Assembly (NCBI GenBank): GCA_010093485.1 | Contig: MU001496.1 | Location: forward strand, 1,245,666 to 1,309,665 | Length of the DNA stretch: 64,000 bases | Source: Karstenula rhodostoma CBS 690.94 | Lineage: Eukaryota > Ascomycota > Dothideomycetes > Pleosporales > Didymosphaeriaceae | Direction of reading: 5' to 3' | Notes under the pieces: model-generated | Databases searched by the model: none | What the model saw: the letters and a program-made list of their open reading frames with translations, nothing else | What the model was told of the DNA's origin: nothing | In this document: piece by piece, positions 45,809 through 57,747 of the stretch | Position numbering within the stretch: the stretch's first letter is position 1 | Layout: each line of letters opens with the position of its first letter | Program-made: the position numbers and the translations under genes

Positions 45809-46789
45809 GCGTGCTGCCGTGAATCTGTTCGCGGACGGATGGACGATTGAACGAACCATTATGCGGATACCACGGTGTTTATCATAGCGCAGCGGGCTTG
45901 TGCCCTCTGCATGGACTGAATAAGATACGTCATCTGGGAAGTGCTGATGGCCTGCGTCGGATCCTTCTCGTGTGATTGTATTTTTCGGTGTGGAACCTTG
46001 TGTTCAACGACCAGCAGAACCGCCACCCTCGATGCACTCAATCGATAGCCCTTGCTTTGTCCGGCCATCCCACTTGCCTTTGCAGTAGTCCCATCGAGTG
46101 CTAATGTAACAGCGAATTTCCAGCGCATATGAGGTTGCGTATCAGTAGCACAGGCTGGGTATGAAGCCCAACGGACTTCGGTTGTGGTTCCCAGCAGACT
46201 TCGGTTGTGTTCATCATAGGTCGTTGCTGCCTGGCGGCAAATCCTCGCCAACTCTCGAGACGAGAAACGGCGGAATAGTCTGTGTGAGTCCTTCTCACAA
46301 ACTTTTGCACGACGTGGTAGATGTAGAAAGTGACGATTGTAAAGATGATCATTAATGGTATCATTCGCATCAATACATGCAGTGGACATCGCCATGCTTC
46401 GACACATCGCTCGCTAATTAAGTTCGCTCCAACGCCATACATGCTATCAATATAGCTTTTCCCAGCCCCCCAAGCTTTTCGGCGAGAAACATGGTCGAAT
46501 AGGATCAGAGCTGTGCTCGTATCCGAGTGAAGTGGAGCGGTCACATGGCACCGCCACGCGACAGCCCCGTGTTGGTGGCGTGGGGAAAGTGGGCCGGGTG
46601 AACGGTAAGGATGTTGGGGGATGGCGCATCGCGCCCGAGTGCCGTCGACAGGAATGTCGGTGGATGGGCTGCTCGTACGTTCGAGGGGTCGTGTTGAACA
46701 CTTCCAACGCTTGGTCGTGATCAGGTGGGTGAAGGCGTGTTGTGGTCGCCTACAAAGCCGTACAACTTTGCGGGCGGGGTGGATGCACC
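45809..46789. other. Intergenic, no gene seen
   Basis: Convergent space between TMA7 and the small Ser-rich gene. Short frames only. A near-duplicated CAGACTTCGG / GGACTTCGGTTGTG pair lies at 46170-46210. Confidence 0.45.
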
Positions 46790-47062
46790 TCAAGACGCGG
46801 ATGTTCGGCGTCCTTTCTTGCTCCCGAGGGTGAAAGCCCGGTGCCGGAAGCTGCTGGATTTGCTGTCGTCCGTGGGTGACTTTGGGCTGGTGCTGCCTGA
46901 GGACTGGTGGCTGTGACTTTGGGACGACGACTCGGAGGACTGAGAAGCAGAGCGTTCGCGGCCTTCATTGAGGATGTCGTCCAGAGATACATTGAGGTGA
47001 GGGTGAGTGTAGGTCGGTGCCTGGGCAGGCTCCAGGATCTCGATAAATTTGGTGCACGTCAT
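46790..47062 (-). CDS. Small Ser-rich conserved-looking hypothetical protein
   Basis: Intronless, 90 aa starting MTCTKFIEILEPAQAPTYTH. The frame is open upstream to 47395, but a TATA box (GTATATAC, 47145-47152) about 83 bp before this ATG supports the short form. After HPHLNVSLDDILNEGRERSA comes a Ser/Gln/His-rich stretch and a basic C-terminus (GSKKGRRTSAS). No signal peptide. The pattern RERSASQSSESS suggests a phosphorylated, unstructured protein. Function unknown. Confidence 0.55.
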   Translation of the reverse strand: MTCTKFIEILEPAQAPTYTHPHLNVSLDDILNEGRERSASQSSESSSQSHSHQSSGSTSPKSPTDDSKSSSFRHRAFTLGSKKGRRTSAS

Positions 47063-48572
47063 GGTGTATGTCGACGTGAAGGTAAGGTGTTGATGTTGGA
47101 TGTCGGAGGTGTTGATGTGGCTTGCAGAAGAGTGGACCGAATAAGTATATACACTCTCGAGGTTAAGGGCCAAATCAATAATATGTCTTTCCGAGAAGAT
47201 CGGCACAGTCGCTGTCGTGAGACACTTCAACCACGCGACGACGGTCCAGACTCGGGCGACGATATATGTTCGAACCACAATAGTGCGACAACGCAGGGGT
47301 GGAAAGGATACGACTAGCGGATTCTGAGAGGCCTGGATGAATGGAATGCTTGAAGGCTTGGTTTTGAGTAAAGGGAGCAGCGCTATGAGTCCCAAAACGC
47401 AGGGGCAATAGACAGACTTTTAAGGTGGGAGGTAGGAGCACGCGGACAGCACCATTCACAGACAGGCCCCGGGGCAAGGATTGCAACTCGAGGTCCTTTT
47501 GCGCCGATCGCGACCAGTCTCGAATCCCTGGACGCCCGGGATGACGACGGGAGAGCTTCTAGACGGCGCACAAGCCCGCAGCCCAGGGCACGCGGCAGGC
47601 AGAACCTGTGGGAATAACTGCGCCGTCAAAAATAGAACCCACTGCGCGGACGGCATGACGAAGGGACTCTGTTTGATTGCAATTTGTGACCTCGGGCGCG
47701 ACGGAAAGGCGAGCAACGGACTTTGCTGTGATGCGCTGTCATCCCACGACGGGCACCGAGGCCGGCCACCGCTGCGCATGGCAGGCAGTCGTCGCAATGC
47801 CTTTTGCCACAGTAGATAGTTTATCAGTCGGACGCGCAACTGTCTGTGTAAACGTGCCACGAGATCAGCGCGATCAGCCACCGCACGCCATCCCCCGCAC
47901 CGAAATGCCGTCTATAACATCTGAGCACTATGAGTCCGCGAATACGACACGTACTCTCACCACGATCGAGCAACCGTCACCTGAACAGCTCACCGCTCGC
48001 CGCCCGCTGCTGTGTGCGCGTGCGAAGGTGCCTGGCCGAGGTCTCCAGAGCCAATGACGTAGGCGTTCTCGCGATGCCTTTATTGGCTTAACTTCCCAGA
48101 GCAATTTTCAATACTGTGTGGTTGCACCTCCAGCCATTGAGCGCCCTCGGCAGTCTGCACAACGGCGCGCTTCCCAATTTCTGGCCGAGGCGTCCCATTC
48201 CTCACGCTGGTCGACATCATCGTGCAGTCCGTTGTTGTTATCTGTGCGCTAATGTTCCGCACTCCCTAGATCAGAACCCTTGAGCCACTGTTACCCGCAT
48301 GCAAGGACCATCTCAGCCTGCATCAGGGTCCGCCATGTGGGTTGCATCTTGGTAACGTCTATCACCGCATATCTAATCCTATGTCAATGTGCATGGAGGT
48401 TGCGGGTTCGGTGGAGGAGGGTGAGTACACTTCGAGAGGATAATCAGCTGTTATCTTCATTGAAAATCTATCCTCTGGTTGTACGCTTCATCAGGATAGT
48501 TTCCTAACACGTTCCCCTTGCGAACGTACACGTCAAGCCATGCAACCTTTGCACCGGTGCGTACTGGCTTCC
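47063..48572. other. Intergenic, no gene seen
   Basis: About 1.5 kb upstream of the Ser-rich gene and downstream of DBR1. Holds the TATA box 47145-47152 (minus strand); nothing else supported. Confidence 0.5.
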
Positions 48573-50308
48573 TCACCATCGAGCGCGGCCGCGTCCTCGA
48601 CCACGGTTGCCGCTGAACCCACCCCCTCTTCCACGACCCTGACCGCGCCCCTGGCCACGTCCTCTGGTACTGCCCCCCCTGGATCCACCAAATCCACCAC
48701 GTCTGTCGGGCCGTGCGGAGTCTGGCTTAGGACCCTGTTGCATCATTCGCGCTCTCTCTTCATCCGTCGCGTGGAAAGCATTTGGGATCTGAAGAAGGTC
48801 GCAGAAAGCTTGGGTGTGTGGGTTTGAGTACTCCTCTGGTCCTCCTGCAACGTGGATTCCTGTTGCAGGCTCATACACCGGTGCCGTTTGCGCGAAATCC
48901 TCTGGGATTACCACCTTGCCAGGCTTGATGACGTGCTCATCTACCCAAGCCATTTCCTTCTCGATCAATGGCCTGTAATGAATATCCCCCTTGTCCTGTG
49001 GTACACGAAGGTCGGGATTGCCCAGCTGCAACTCGGACGCGAAGACACGAGTGATCGCAAGCCACTCTGGATCGTACTCCAGTTTGACGGGTCGTTCGTA
49101 GTCACCCGGTGTATGAGGAGCTACTTCCAAGAGCTGTAGAAAATGTCTTCCAGGCAAGCACTTGTCGAGTGCTAAGAAATTCGTGGTTTTGTTGGTTATC
49201 TCCTGCGGAAACGGTAGAGTAGGAGGTTGGATGAAGTTTGAGGACGTGGAGGGCCGGGCAAAAGATTCTGGTAAGAGGCTTCGGATGTCGTCAGGCTTGC
49301 CCTGGGCGTCCGCATCGGCGACTTGCTCTTCTTTCGGTGCTGATGCGATCGGCTCATCCTCATCTAGATCTAGGTCAATCTCAGCATCGTTCTTGGGGGC
49401 CTCAACAACAGGTGTATCGTCCATGTCCAGGTCCAGGTCGACCTCGTCCTCGTTGGAGGTGACCGGGGCAGTAGCAGCTTCCTTGGACTCGGATGCTGAA
49501 GGATCGTGCGCATCTACGTGTTCCCACACGGCCGTAAACCTAGCGTGCATGTGAGCGCTGAACCAATGCGGGGGACGCAGCCACTCGAGCACTGTTGTTG
49601 CTGCTACACTTCCAAGCTGCCCGTCTTTGGCATCTTGTTCAAAGTAGGGTTTGAATCGAAAGAGTTGTCTATAGTTGCCCTTCCATTCCATACCCTTGGG
49701 CCAATCGTGACTCAGTCCAATATCGACTTGACTGCGGAGCTGGAGGAGCTTGCGGGTGTCCAGCTCTCGAACGTGGTAGATGCTTCTCACGTCGTCGCTG
49801 TTGTACGGCAGACGTTCGTGATGTGGTTTCCGGTAGTTGTACCCTTTCCAGATTCCGGAAAGACCCGCAATTCGAAGAGGTCCAAGTCGAACGACATTGG
49901 CAGCGCCCATGTAATAGATGTTAGGTGCAGCCCAGCCACCGTAGTACAGCTCCCACATGTAGTTGCTGGCTTCATGGTTGCCACCAATGAAGATAGTGAG
50001 ATAAGGAGCGGTTCGCGCCCCCGAGTAATACTCATGAAAGTCGTGCATGGCGTAGTACTTCTCCGGCATGGAGACAGCCTTCAGGTCGTACGCGTTTCGA
50101 ACGGCCTATACGCTTAGTGGAAGTCGAAGGGTAAAGGAGTGTGCCATACTTGAAAATCGCCCCCAATGATCAGCAAGTCGACACCAGGCCATCCTTTCAG
50201 CTCGCAGGATTTCTTGACGGACGCGTAGATCTCGTGCAGTGTCCCGTGACCACAGCCTTCAACGGCTATGCGCAGGCCGTTATCTGCAGTCTGCGTCAGC
50301 GATGCCAT
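48573..50308 (-). CDS. DBR1: Lariat debranching enzyme
   Basis: Metallophosphoesterase that hydrolyses the 2'-5' bond of excised intron lariats in the nucleus. Exons 50150-50308 and 48573-50105; intron 44 bp, phase 0; 563 aa. Metal-binding motifs appear in order: VEGCGHGTLHEIY near the N-terminus, DLLIIGGDFQ, then FIGGNHEASNYMWELYYGG, DIGLSHDWP and FSAHMHARF. The acidic linker (DLDMDDTP..DLDLDEDEP) separates the catalytic part from the DBR1 C-terminal domain (PLIEKEMAWVDEHV). It ends with an RG-rich tail (GRGQGRGQGRGRGGG) that likely binds RNA. Shares a 241-bp divergent promoter with the Rpr2-type gene; both act in RNA processing. Confidence 0.95.
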
Positions 50309-50549
50309 ATTCTCCGTTCAGCGAGGCGATTCAGGTGGAGAGAGTAAGTGACGGGCAACGGCGACTGAACATTGGAGTGGAACACGTTGAAATAACTTGC
50401 TTGCGACTTACCTAGTTCAGTGAAAGTGAAGGTGCCAAGGCTGTGTCCGCGCTTTCGAGTACGCTAGCCGATCATGTGACGACATTATCGATAACCAAAA
50501 GTTAACGATCCATCTCGGTTTTTGAGCAAGCTCCACACCGAACGAAAGC

Positions 50550-51140
50550 ATGGCCGTCGATGCGTCCGAAGCTCGACTCAAATTCCTGAGACAGGCAGCA
50601 TATCAGCTCACTACCTCTGCGCCAACTGTATCAGCTGCTCTTTCTTCAAGCTTCATCCAATATGTCATTGGCGCCGAGGACGACATGCAACACGCGAAGA
50701 AAGAATGGGACACACTGCGGCGCGAGGCATGTGGTGCTTGCGGTAGTATCTTGCTTCCAGGATGGTCAGCCTCTGTTTCCCATCCGTCTGGTCGGACCAC
50801 AGCGCAGAAACGACGATCAAAGCCAGCGACGCTTCCGAGTAAGACGATCGTGTCCACGTGCTCAAGATGTGACCGGAAGTCAGTTCAGGCTCTGCAGTCC
50901 AGGACCCCCAAACATGTATCTTCGAAGTTTACGCGCACGAAGGTCGAAACTGCAAAGCCCCTCGATGCAGACAAGGTGATCGGGCAAGACCAGGATAAGA
51001 TCAACAAGTTAGCGAATGCAACGAGCAAGCAACGGCAGAAGTCTCGCAAAGGCGGTCTGCAGGCCCTGCTCGAGAAGAACAAGAGCCAAAGCTCTGGCCT
51101 GGGTGGACTCGGACTCGACCTGATGGACTTTATGCAATGA
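50550..51140 (+). CDS. Ribonuclease P/MRP subunit, Rpr2/Snm1/Rpp21 type
   Basis: Zinc-binding protein subunit of RNase P (tRNA 5' processing) or RNase MRP. Intronless, 196 aa. Residues 1-55 are helical (RLKFLRQAAYQLTTSAPTVS), followed by CGAC (Cys61, Cys64) and CSRC (Cys104, Cys107), the split zinc ribbon of the family with a basic loop between. The C-terminal half is Lys/Gln-rich (ATSKQRQKSRKGGLQ) and ends GLGLDLMDFMQ. Whether it corresponds to yeast Rpr2 or Snm1 cannot be decided here. Divergent from DBR1. Confidence 0.85.
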   Translation: MAVDASEARLKFLRQAAYQLTTSAPTVSAALSSSFIQYVIGAEDDMQHAKKEWDTLRREACGACGSILLPGWSASVSHPSGRTTAQKRRSKPATLPSKTIVSTCSRCDRKSVQALQSRTPKHVSSKFTRTKVETAKPLDADKVIGQDQDKINKLANATSKQRQKSRKGGLQALLEKNKSQSSGLGGLGLDLMDFMQ

Positions 51141-51459
51141 GGTGCATACACCAGCTACACTTGCTAGAGCACTCGAAGACTTGCATGGTATGCGATACGC
51201 GAAAAACGACCGTAAGGATGCGGCGGGTTCGAAGCTTACAAAGGCAAGATGGTGTAGGGCTGAATCCGACAGGGATCCAGCGTCTGCTACTGCAGGGAAC
51301 GGCCCAGAGCGCGCTAGAAGACCCCGCCATGACACCGCGGGGCTCAAAAACTTTCGCATTTCGTCACAAACCGAAGCCCAAAATCAAGACACCGCCACTA
51401 TAACGCCGAATATCGTTGAAGGCGACAACCTTTCTCAAGTTTAGGTAAATACACTCAAG

Positions 51460-53054
51460 ATGGCACAACAGAGTCTTGCAAAAGATTTGTTCGAAGACAT
51501 GGGTCGGAAGGTGGCGGAGGCGAGCGCACGAGACGACGATGTGGATGGCACCAGGGTTGTGGATGAGATTCCAGAAACGTTGTGCATGAACTGTCACTCG
51601 GAAAATGTATGGTGTACCACCCAAAAACCGCGGAACACAACTGATTGTATCTAGGCATCCACGCGACTCCTCTTGACCAAGATTCCCTTCTTCCGCGAGA
51701 TCGTTCTCATGTCGTCCGCATGTCCAGAATGTGGCTGGAAGAACGCTGAAGTGCAGCCGGCCGGTGAGATCCAACAGCGAGGAATCAAGATAACACTGAA
51801 GATTGAGAACGCGGAGGATCTGAGCCGACAGATTGTCAAAAGCGATACCGCGGTATTTCGTGTAGAGGACATCGACTTGGAAATACCGCCTGGGCGAGGC
51901 CAGCTTACAAATGTGGAGGGAGTATTGTCTATGGTTGCGGAAGACCTCGAGCAGAAGCAGAACGAGAGGAAAGAGGTCATGCCTGAAGTATACGAGAAGA
52001 TCCAGGGCGTGATTGAGACGCTGAAGGAGATGGCCGCGGGCAAGAAGACGCCGTTCAAGATCACAGTTGACGACCCTGCGGGTAATTCCTCCATCGAGCC
52101 TTCGACACACGACACGTCAGCGAAGTACTTCCGCCATGAATACCCTCGAAGCCCCGCCCAGAACGCAGCACTCGGCTTGGGCTCTTCTGACGATGCCCCG
52201 CCTACAGAGATACGCCCAGAATATCACGCCGACCAGATGTACCCGCGGATGCCCCAGGGACCTATGGTCAACAACGTCGACGAGGATGATATCCAAGAGA
52301 ACCAGGTGTACTCATTCCCTGCAACCTGCCCAGGATGCACAAATCCTTGCACGACGAACATGAAGATGGTCAGCATTCCACACTTCAAGCAAGTTGTGCT
52401 AATGAGCACGGTCTGCGAACATTGCGGATGTAAGTTGAGTCTTGTTGTATTTTTTAACACTACTAACGAACCATAGACCGAAGCAACGAGGTCAAGACTG
52501 GAGGTGAAGTGCCAGAAAAGGGCCGTCGTATCACCGTGTCCATCGAAAACAAGGAAGACTTGTCGCGAGACATTCTCAAAGCGGAATCGTGCGCCTTGTC
52601 CTGCCCGGAACTCAACCTCAGTGTTGAGGCTGGAACACTGGGAGGCCGGTTTACCACTATTGAAGGACTCCTCACCCAAGTCCGTGATGACCTACGATCT
52701 TCCATTTTCGACATAGGAGATGGCGGTGACTCCATGGACTCATCGACCAAGACAAAGTGGGATGGTTTTTTCAGCCAGCTGACGTCCGCCATCAATGGCG
52801 AGGTGAAGTTCACCGTGGTCCTTTCAGACCCGCTCGCAAGCAGTTACGTACAGAGCTTTGCCGCCCCCGAACCCGATTCTCAAATGAAGGTCGAAGAGTA
52901 CGAGCGGACAGAGGAAGAGGAAGAGGAGCTCGGCCTCAGGGACATGAACACAGAGGCGTATGCAGACGACCAGCCAGCAACGAACGGTGCGACGACCAAT
53001 GGTGAGGTAGTGAACGGTGCGAAGACCCATGGTAAGGTAGTCAACGGTGCATGA
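51460..53054 (+). CDS. ZPR1: Zinc finger protein ZPR1
   Basis: Chaperone-like factor that binds eEF1A; conserved in all eukaryotes. Exons 51460-51606, 51655-52429 and 52477-53054; introns 48 and 47 bp; phases agree; 499 aa. Two ZPR1 modules are present. First: C42MNC45, TRLLLTKIPFFREIVLMSS and C72PEC75GWKNAEVQ, then the A-domain (EDLSRQIVKSDTAV..IPPGRGQLTNVEG). Second: CPGC..[29 protein letters not shown], then EDLSRDILKAESC..GRFTTIEG. The acidic linker and the Asn/Gly-repeat C-terminus (TNGEVVNGAKTHGKVVNGA) are variable parts. The frame tandem to Rpr2 leaves about 320 bp between them. Confidence 0.95.
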
Positions 53055-53216
53055 TGCTGGTTCCTGGCTCTCCTTCACTCGTATTTCGTCTTTAGTCTCT
53101 GTAGATACCAAGGCGTCGCCCGCCGTAATTGAGCAATTTCATGACCTATGTTACGACCCACGAGTCGTGCGTGACGTTCATTGCTTCCCTCCCCGAAGTC
53201 CCTGCATTTCTCTTTC

Positions 53217-53924
53217 TCATCCAGCTAAAGGGTTGGCATGCATGGTGACATTCTTGATCTCCACCCGTTCCTTTGGACGAGACTTTTTGTCCACCTCCAG
53301 TGTCTCCAGCTCGTCCAGGACGTCTTCGCCTTCGAGGACCTTGCCGAAAACCGTGTTCTTGCCATCGAGGTGGGGTGCGGGCGCAAAGGTGATGAAGAAC
53401 TGGCTCCCGTTTGAGTTGGGGCCTTTGTTCGCCATGCTCACGATTCCCCTCGCATTGTGTCGCAGGGCGGGGCGGACCTCGTCCTCGAACAGATGGTCGA
53501 CGGTGTCGTAGATGGACGTAGAGGTCTTGGATTTGGGATCGGCGGCGGGAGAGCCGGTTTGCACCATGAAGCTGGGGATCATGCGGTGGAAGGGGCTGCC
53601 ATTGTAGAAGCCAGAGGCGCAGAGGGCGAGGAAGTTTTCGGCTGTCTTGGGCACGGCTTCGCAGAAGATCTCGAGCTTGATATCACCGCGCGTGGTATGG
53701 AGCTACGAGGACGGTCAGCATAAAGGCTTGGACGGTGCCGGGAGATCAGCAGCTGCGTGGTAGCGGGGCTTGTCAAGCTGCCAGAGATGGAACAGCGCGG
53801 CGTCTGGATGGCCATGACGCCGTGGCCATCGGGGAATTGCGCCCGGGCGCACGCATGTCATGCAACAGGCGGGGGGAATACGAGGCTCGAAGAGAGGCGG
53901 GAGGGCACTTACGGTGACAGACAT
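53217..53924 (-). CDS. cyp10: Peptidyl-prolyl cis-trans isomerase, PPIL3/Cyp10 type
   Basis: Cyclophilin of the spliceosome-associated PPIL3 group, 165 aa. Exons 53913-53924 (only 12 nt: MSVT) and 53217-53702; intron 210 bp with GTAAGT donor and GTAG acceptor, phase 0. The product continues LHTTRGDIKLEIFCEAVPKT, with FHRMIPSFMVQTG (catalytic Arg), SMANKGPNSNGSQFFIT and LDGKNTVFGKVLEG, the cyclophilin core. Length matches PPIL3. Divergent from the arrestin-fold gene. Confidence 0.92.
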
Positions 53925-54553
53925 GGTGGTGCAGCTGAAAGCGCATCCTTTGGCCGCAGCCGGGTGGACGAGGTGATTCGCGCGAAGCTTAAGCCCCCAA
54001 GAAGGCTGTGGTGAATCCCGCGACGGCCGCTGCTCACTCTTTCCACGCTCCCGGCCGCGTTACGTCGCCACCGCGCCCGTCGCCTGTGATTCCATTGTCG
54101 CCGTGTTCATCCATCGCCAGCGCAGGCCGACAGCGTCGCACATTCGTCGGCGGACCAATCGCAGCGAGCACTCCGCCGCCCGCTTCGCAGCAGCCCTACC
54201 TCACCTCCAACCCGCGCCTCGCACATCTCGCACGCCCACGCTCGCGCTGCTCTCCCGCCCTGCCCCTCCGTCGCGCGCCGGCCATCGCACCGCTGTGCTC
54301 CCGGACCGCCTGCCAGCTGCCCCGCCCGCTGCTGGCGAAGCTCTGCCGGTGCACCTCGCTCGTCGACCCCACCCATCCCCGGCAGGCTACCTCCACGCCG
54401 CCTGGCTGCACGTCCCCTCGCCCACGCTCCAGCTTGGAGCTCCTCGAGCGCGACCCAGCCGGCGCCTCGCAGCGACAGCCCGCACGCGCCTCTCCCATGC
54501 GGTGCTCGCCCAAAGCCCAGGCCTGCGCCGACGCCCCGTCACCCTGAGCAGCC
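53925..54553. promoter_or_regulatory. Divergent promoter region cyclophilin / arrestin-fold gene
   Basis: About 630 bp between start codons, very GC- and C-rich. Long open frames here follow base composition and carry no family motif. Confidence 0.45.
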
Positions 54554-55893
54554 ATGTCGGCCTTTGTTCGCGTCTCAGGGCCGCCAAACAGCAACTTCCT
54601 CGTCGGCTACCCGGGCATCTCGGCGACACTGGTACGTCCTGGGCATTCCCCGCGTTCCCGCGCCTGCGAGCCACCATGGCCGAGCTTGCTATGCTGGAGC
54701 TTTGCTAACTGCCCTCCAGCCGCGGTTAGAGGGTAAGGTCGAGATACGCCCGCTCGTGGGCGTCTCCGCGCCCGTCAATGTCTCGCTCGTCACCATCGCC
54801 CTCCACCGGCGGGAGACCATCCACCCCTCTGCCGAGTCGCTTACCAAGAAGCACCTCGCCGCCCCGCGCAAGGAGATCACCGACATTGTAGGCAAGGAGA
54901 TGCTGCTGTTCCGATGCCCTGCAGGCAAGGAGTTTGACAGCGTGCTGTCCATGGACTTGCCATTTGTGATATTCATACCATATGGTCGTGGCGGCGAGGA
55001 AGTAGCGAGAAGGGTGCCGCCCGCCAGTCTGCAACTGCCAGCCCGGACAGCTGAGACGTTCTACGAGCTGGTTGTAACCGTACAGCAAGGGCAAACAGAC
55101 CAGAAGAAATACCCGTTTACTGTGCCAATACAGCGGTACGACACGCTCTCCACATTTGGCATGTACAACCGTCCCGAGAGCGCCGAAAGAGTCACGGACC
55201 ACCTTGTCACCTTGGGCATTAGTCTGCCCAGGTGGAGTTATGGGCCTCTAGACCCAGTGTCAGTCTATATCAAGCTCAGTCCGAACCCCGACTGGTTAAA
55301 GAAGGCGCAGAAGGTTACTATCCAGAAGATCACCGTGGGTATAGATGAGGAAATCATATTCAACCACGAAGGCGATGAACCAACACGAAAAGTAAAGACG
55401 TTGGCCAAGACAACCCAGGCTGTCGGGGTTAAGATGCCCGAGGCTGGCTACTTTACGAATCTGGGCTTGGTGTTTCCCGCAAAGGACCTACGAGATTCAG
55501 ACGGCATAATACCGCGCGGGAAGAAGGAATTTCCAATGTATGCCGTAAACGGCTTTACGACAACAGGTACACTCTACAAGATAGAGTACTACCTGACAGT
55601 AAAAGTAAGCCCAGACACTCCTGGATCGTGATCTCGCTAATCGAGGACAGGCACAATTATCGTCAGCACGGGACATATTGCTCCGCCAGCCTATTGTGGT
55701 TTGTCCGTTCGATCACGCAGGCTGCAAAGAAGAGATGGAGGCGATTGAGCAAGCAGCCAGAGACGCTGCGCATGTTTCGCCGGACAATCCTATGCTACCC
55801 GCAGCAACCATTGTCCGTTCCAACGATCCAAACGGGCTCGCGGCACTCGGCATGGCGATAGTAGGAGGTCATAGGAAACCCCTCATCGAATGA
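54554..55893 (+). CDS. Arrestin-fold (alpha-arrestin-like) protein
   Basis: Exons 54554-54631, 54720-55604 and 55651-55893; introns 88 and 46 bp, all phase 0; 401 aa. The N-terminal arrestin sandwich starts with VRVSGPPNSNFLVGYPGISATL and RLEGKVEIRPLVGVSAPVNV; the second with YGPLDPVSVYIKLSPNPDWL, KVTIQKITVGIDEEI. The last exon supplies QPIVVCPFDHAGCKEEMEA and a helical tail. Alpha-arrestins link membrane transporters to ubiquitin ligases for endocytosis; no PY motif (PPxY) was noticed, so adaptor function is uncertain. Small residue-conserved gap features are typical of fungal arrestin proteins. Confidence 0.82.
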
Positions 55894-56825
55894 GAACGGA
55901 AAGTGCGGATTCGTCGTAAAAAAGACTACCTACCCGTCGCGGCATGCGGGCACAGCCAATGGCACGCAAACGACGCTAAGCGCCACCCACGGCGCGCGAT
56001 CTACGCGTCAGCGAAGATACCAACAACGAGGCTGTGTGTGCAGTAGACCGCTTTGAATCCGGTCGGGCAAGTGGGAGGGTTCTGGATCACTTTGGGCGTT
56101 ACGGTGGGACCTGAAAACTATCGGCGTGCTTCTACTTGGCCATATACCTCGCCATTGGCATGTCACAGCGTAGGAGCTGAGGAGCTGGGCGCTCGTTTTT
56201 TCCCGGCGTATATGCCCTTCTGCGTGCATGTTTGGTGGTTCGCCGCGTTTAGGGCGACCGCAGCACGCTGGGGCGTGTATCTGCATTTGCTGGAGTTTAT
56301 CCCGGAATGACGAGGCACGGGAGACGATACTTTCACTTGGTTTTAATCTTAGCGGTGATGGGGCGGGTTCCAAGGTGTTTGGGGAAGTGACGGCAACCTT
56401 GTGTATAATCGAGCGAGAGAAGAGGATGAAGCTTGCATATAGGCGGAGGTGGAGGATGAATGTCGCGAATACCAAACATTACTCGTTCATTGGAGAGTTT
56501 GGTTCGTGATGTTGTGTGAGCATGTCGTGATCGTAGTGGATCTGTAGACGCAACATGGACCAAGTCATCCTACGGTAGGCAATACGCTGGTAGAGCCTCT
56601 GCGCTTTGTCTGTTCACCTTTAGTTACGACTGCCTACATTCCTCGATTCAGTTTATACCTAAACGACCCGAATTTTTCTAGGAAATTCCCCCACTCGCGT
56701 CGAGCCCTGGCTCTTCCCCGCCATGCTCAGTCTCCCGAACCCAGCTCCGCACCACTCCACAACGCAGCTCATTCCTCATCTCAAGAATCAAAAACGCCAC
56801 CAGTGCCAGCTTCAACTCCGTCCAC
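55894..56825. other. Convergent 3' region, no gene seen
   Basis: About 930 bp between two 3' ends. Frames are short and without motif. Confidence 0.5.
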
Positions 56826-57301
56826 TCAAGTGCCTCTCGGGCGAAACGCCAGATTCATCGCCTGTCCGCTGCCATCTCGCCCCTCCATCTCATCCCCTTT
56901 CCGCGGTCCCAAGCTCAGACTCTGCAGCGCGGCTTTCGCCATGTGCTCGTCGACCACGTACTTGATGCTGATGTACTGCGGGCTTGTAGGACCGAAGGTG
57001 GCCAGCGTGTTGCGCAGGGAGGACTGGAGCTGCGGAATTAGTCGAGGCAGATGTCAAATAGATGTGGAAGATCGCACGTCAGTACGGCGCTCGGGGTTCT
57101 CGGATGCTACATGTGTAGAATGCTGCGATGTCGTGCCGTGATATTGTGACTTCTGTCCACGGGGTTTTCTGGGCGACACCGCAACGTTGTGGTGTTGCAG
57201 ACGTCCCTTGGCGCCGTACCGGTGGGGGTGGGAGTTGTCGCGGGGCCAGAAAAGCTTGTGCTGCTTACCGAAGCGAGGAGGTCGTCTTGCTGCGAAGACA
57301 T
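56826..57301 (-). CDS. Small two-exon hypothetical protein (78 aa)
   Basis: Exons 57269-57301 and 56826-57029 join in phase 0 over a 239-bp intron (GTAAGC donor, GACTAAT-like branch, CCGCAG acceptor). Product MSSQQDDLLAS/LQSSLRNTLATFGPTSPQYI, then SIKYVVDEHMAKAALQSLSL and a Gly/Arg end. The second exon has strong coding character (helical, conserved-looking). No family recognised; sizes and helices recall small subunits of kinetochore or trafficking complexes, without firm support. Confidence 0.55.
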
Positions 57302-57747
57302 GATCTGTTGACTTGCGCTTTCACAATGGTAGGAAGTATTCAAATGCCGTGCTGTGGGTTGGAGGAGTTGTAGTTGATGCGTGCAGCGGGGTGTGCGATC
57401 AGGTTGTGGACAAGCGGACCGTGATGAACCACCAGGAGCGCACTCGCTGCCTGCGTTTGTAGTCGCTTTTCACGCAACCCTACTCCGCTCTTTTGAAATA
57501 TTCAAATAATTGCTTAGTGAGGGGTCTATGAGCTTGTAGTACGTGTTGCTCTATCGGTCCGCCGATCCCACGCAGTGGCTGGACCATGCCACAGGTGTCG
57601 GGGTATTGCAGGAGTATTCATATGTATCGTAGTATCTGTGTGTGTAGGTCACCCTCTCCCTTGCTCCCCGATATACCAGCTCTCCGATACGCTAGCCTGC
57701 ATCCTTGGCAGCCCTGCCACAGACCAGGCCTCCAAAAAGACATCCCC

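Noticed and set aside
54008..54547. 179-codon + strand frame between cyclophilin and arrestin genes
   Set aside because: C-rich promoter DNA giving Pro/Ser/Arg composition in several frames.
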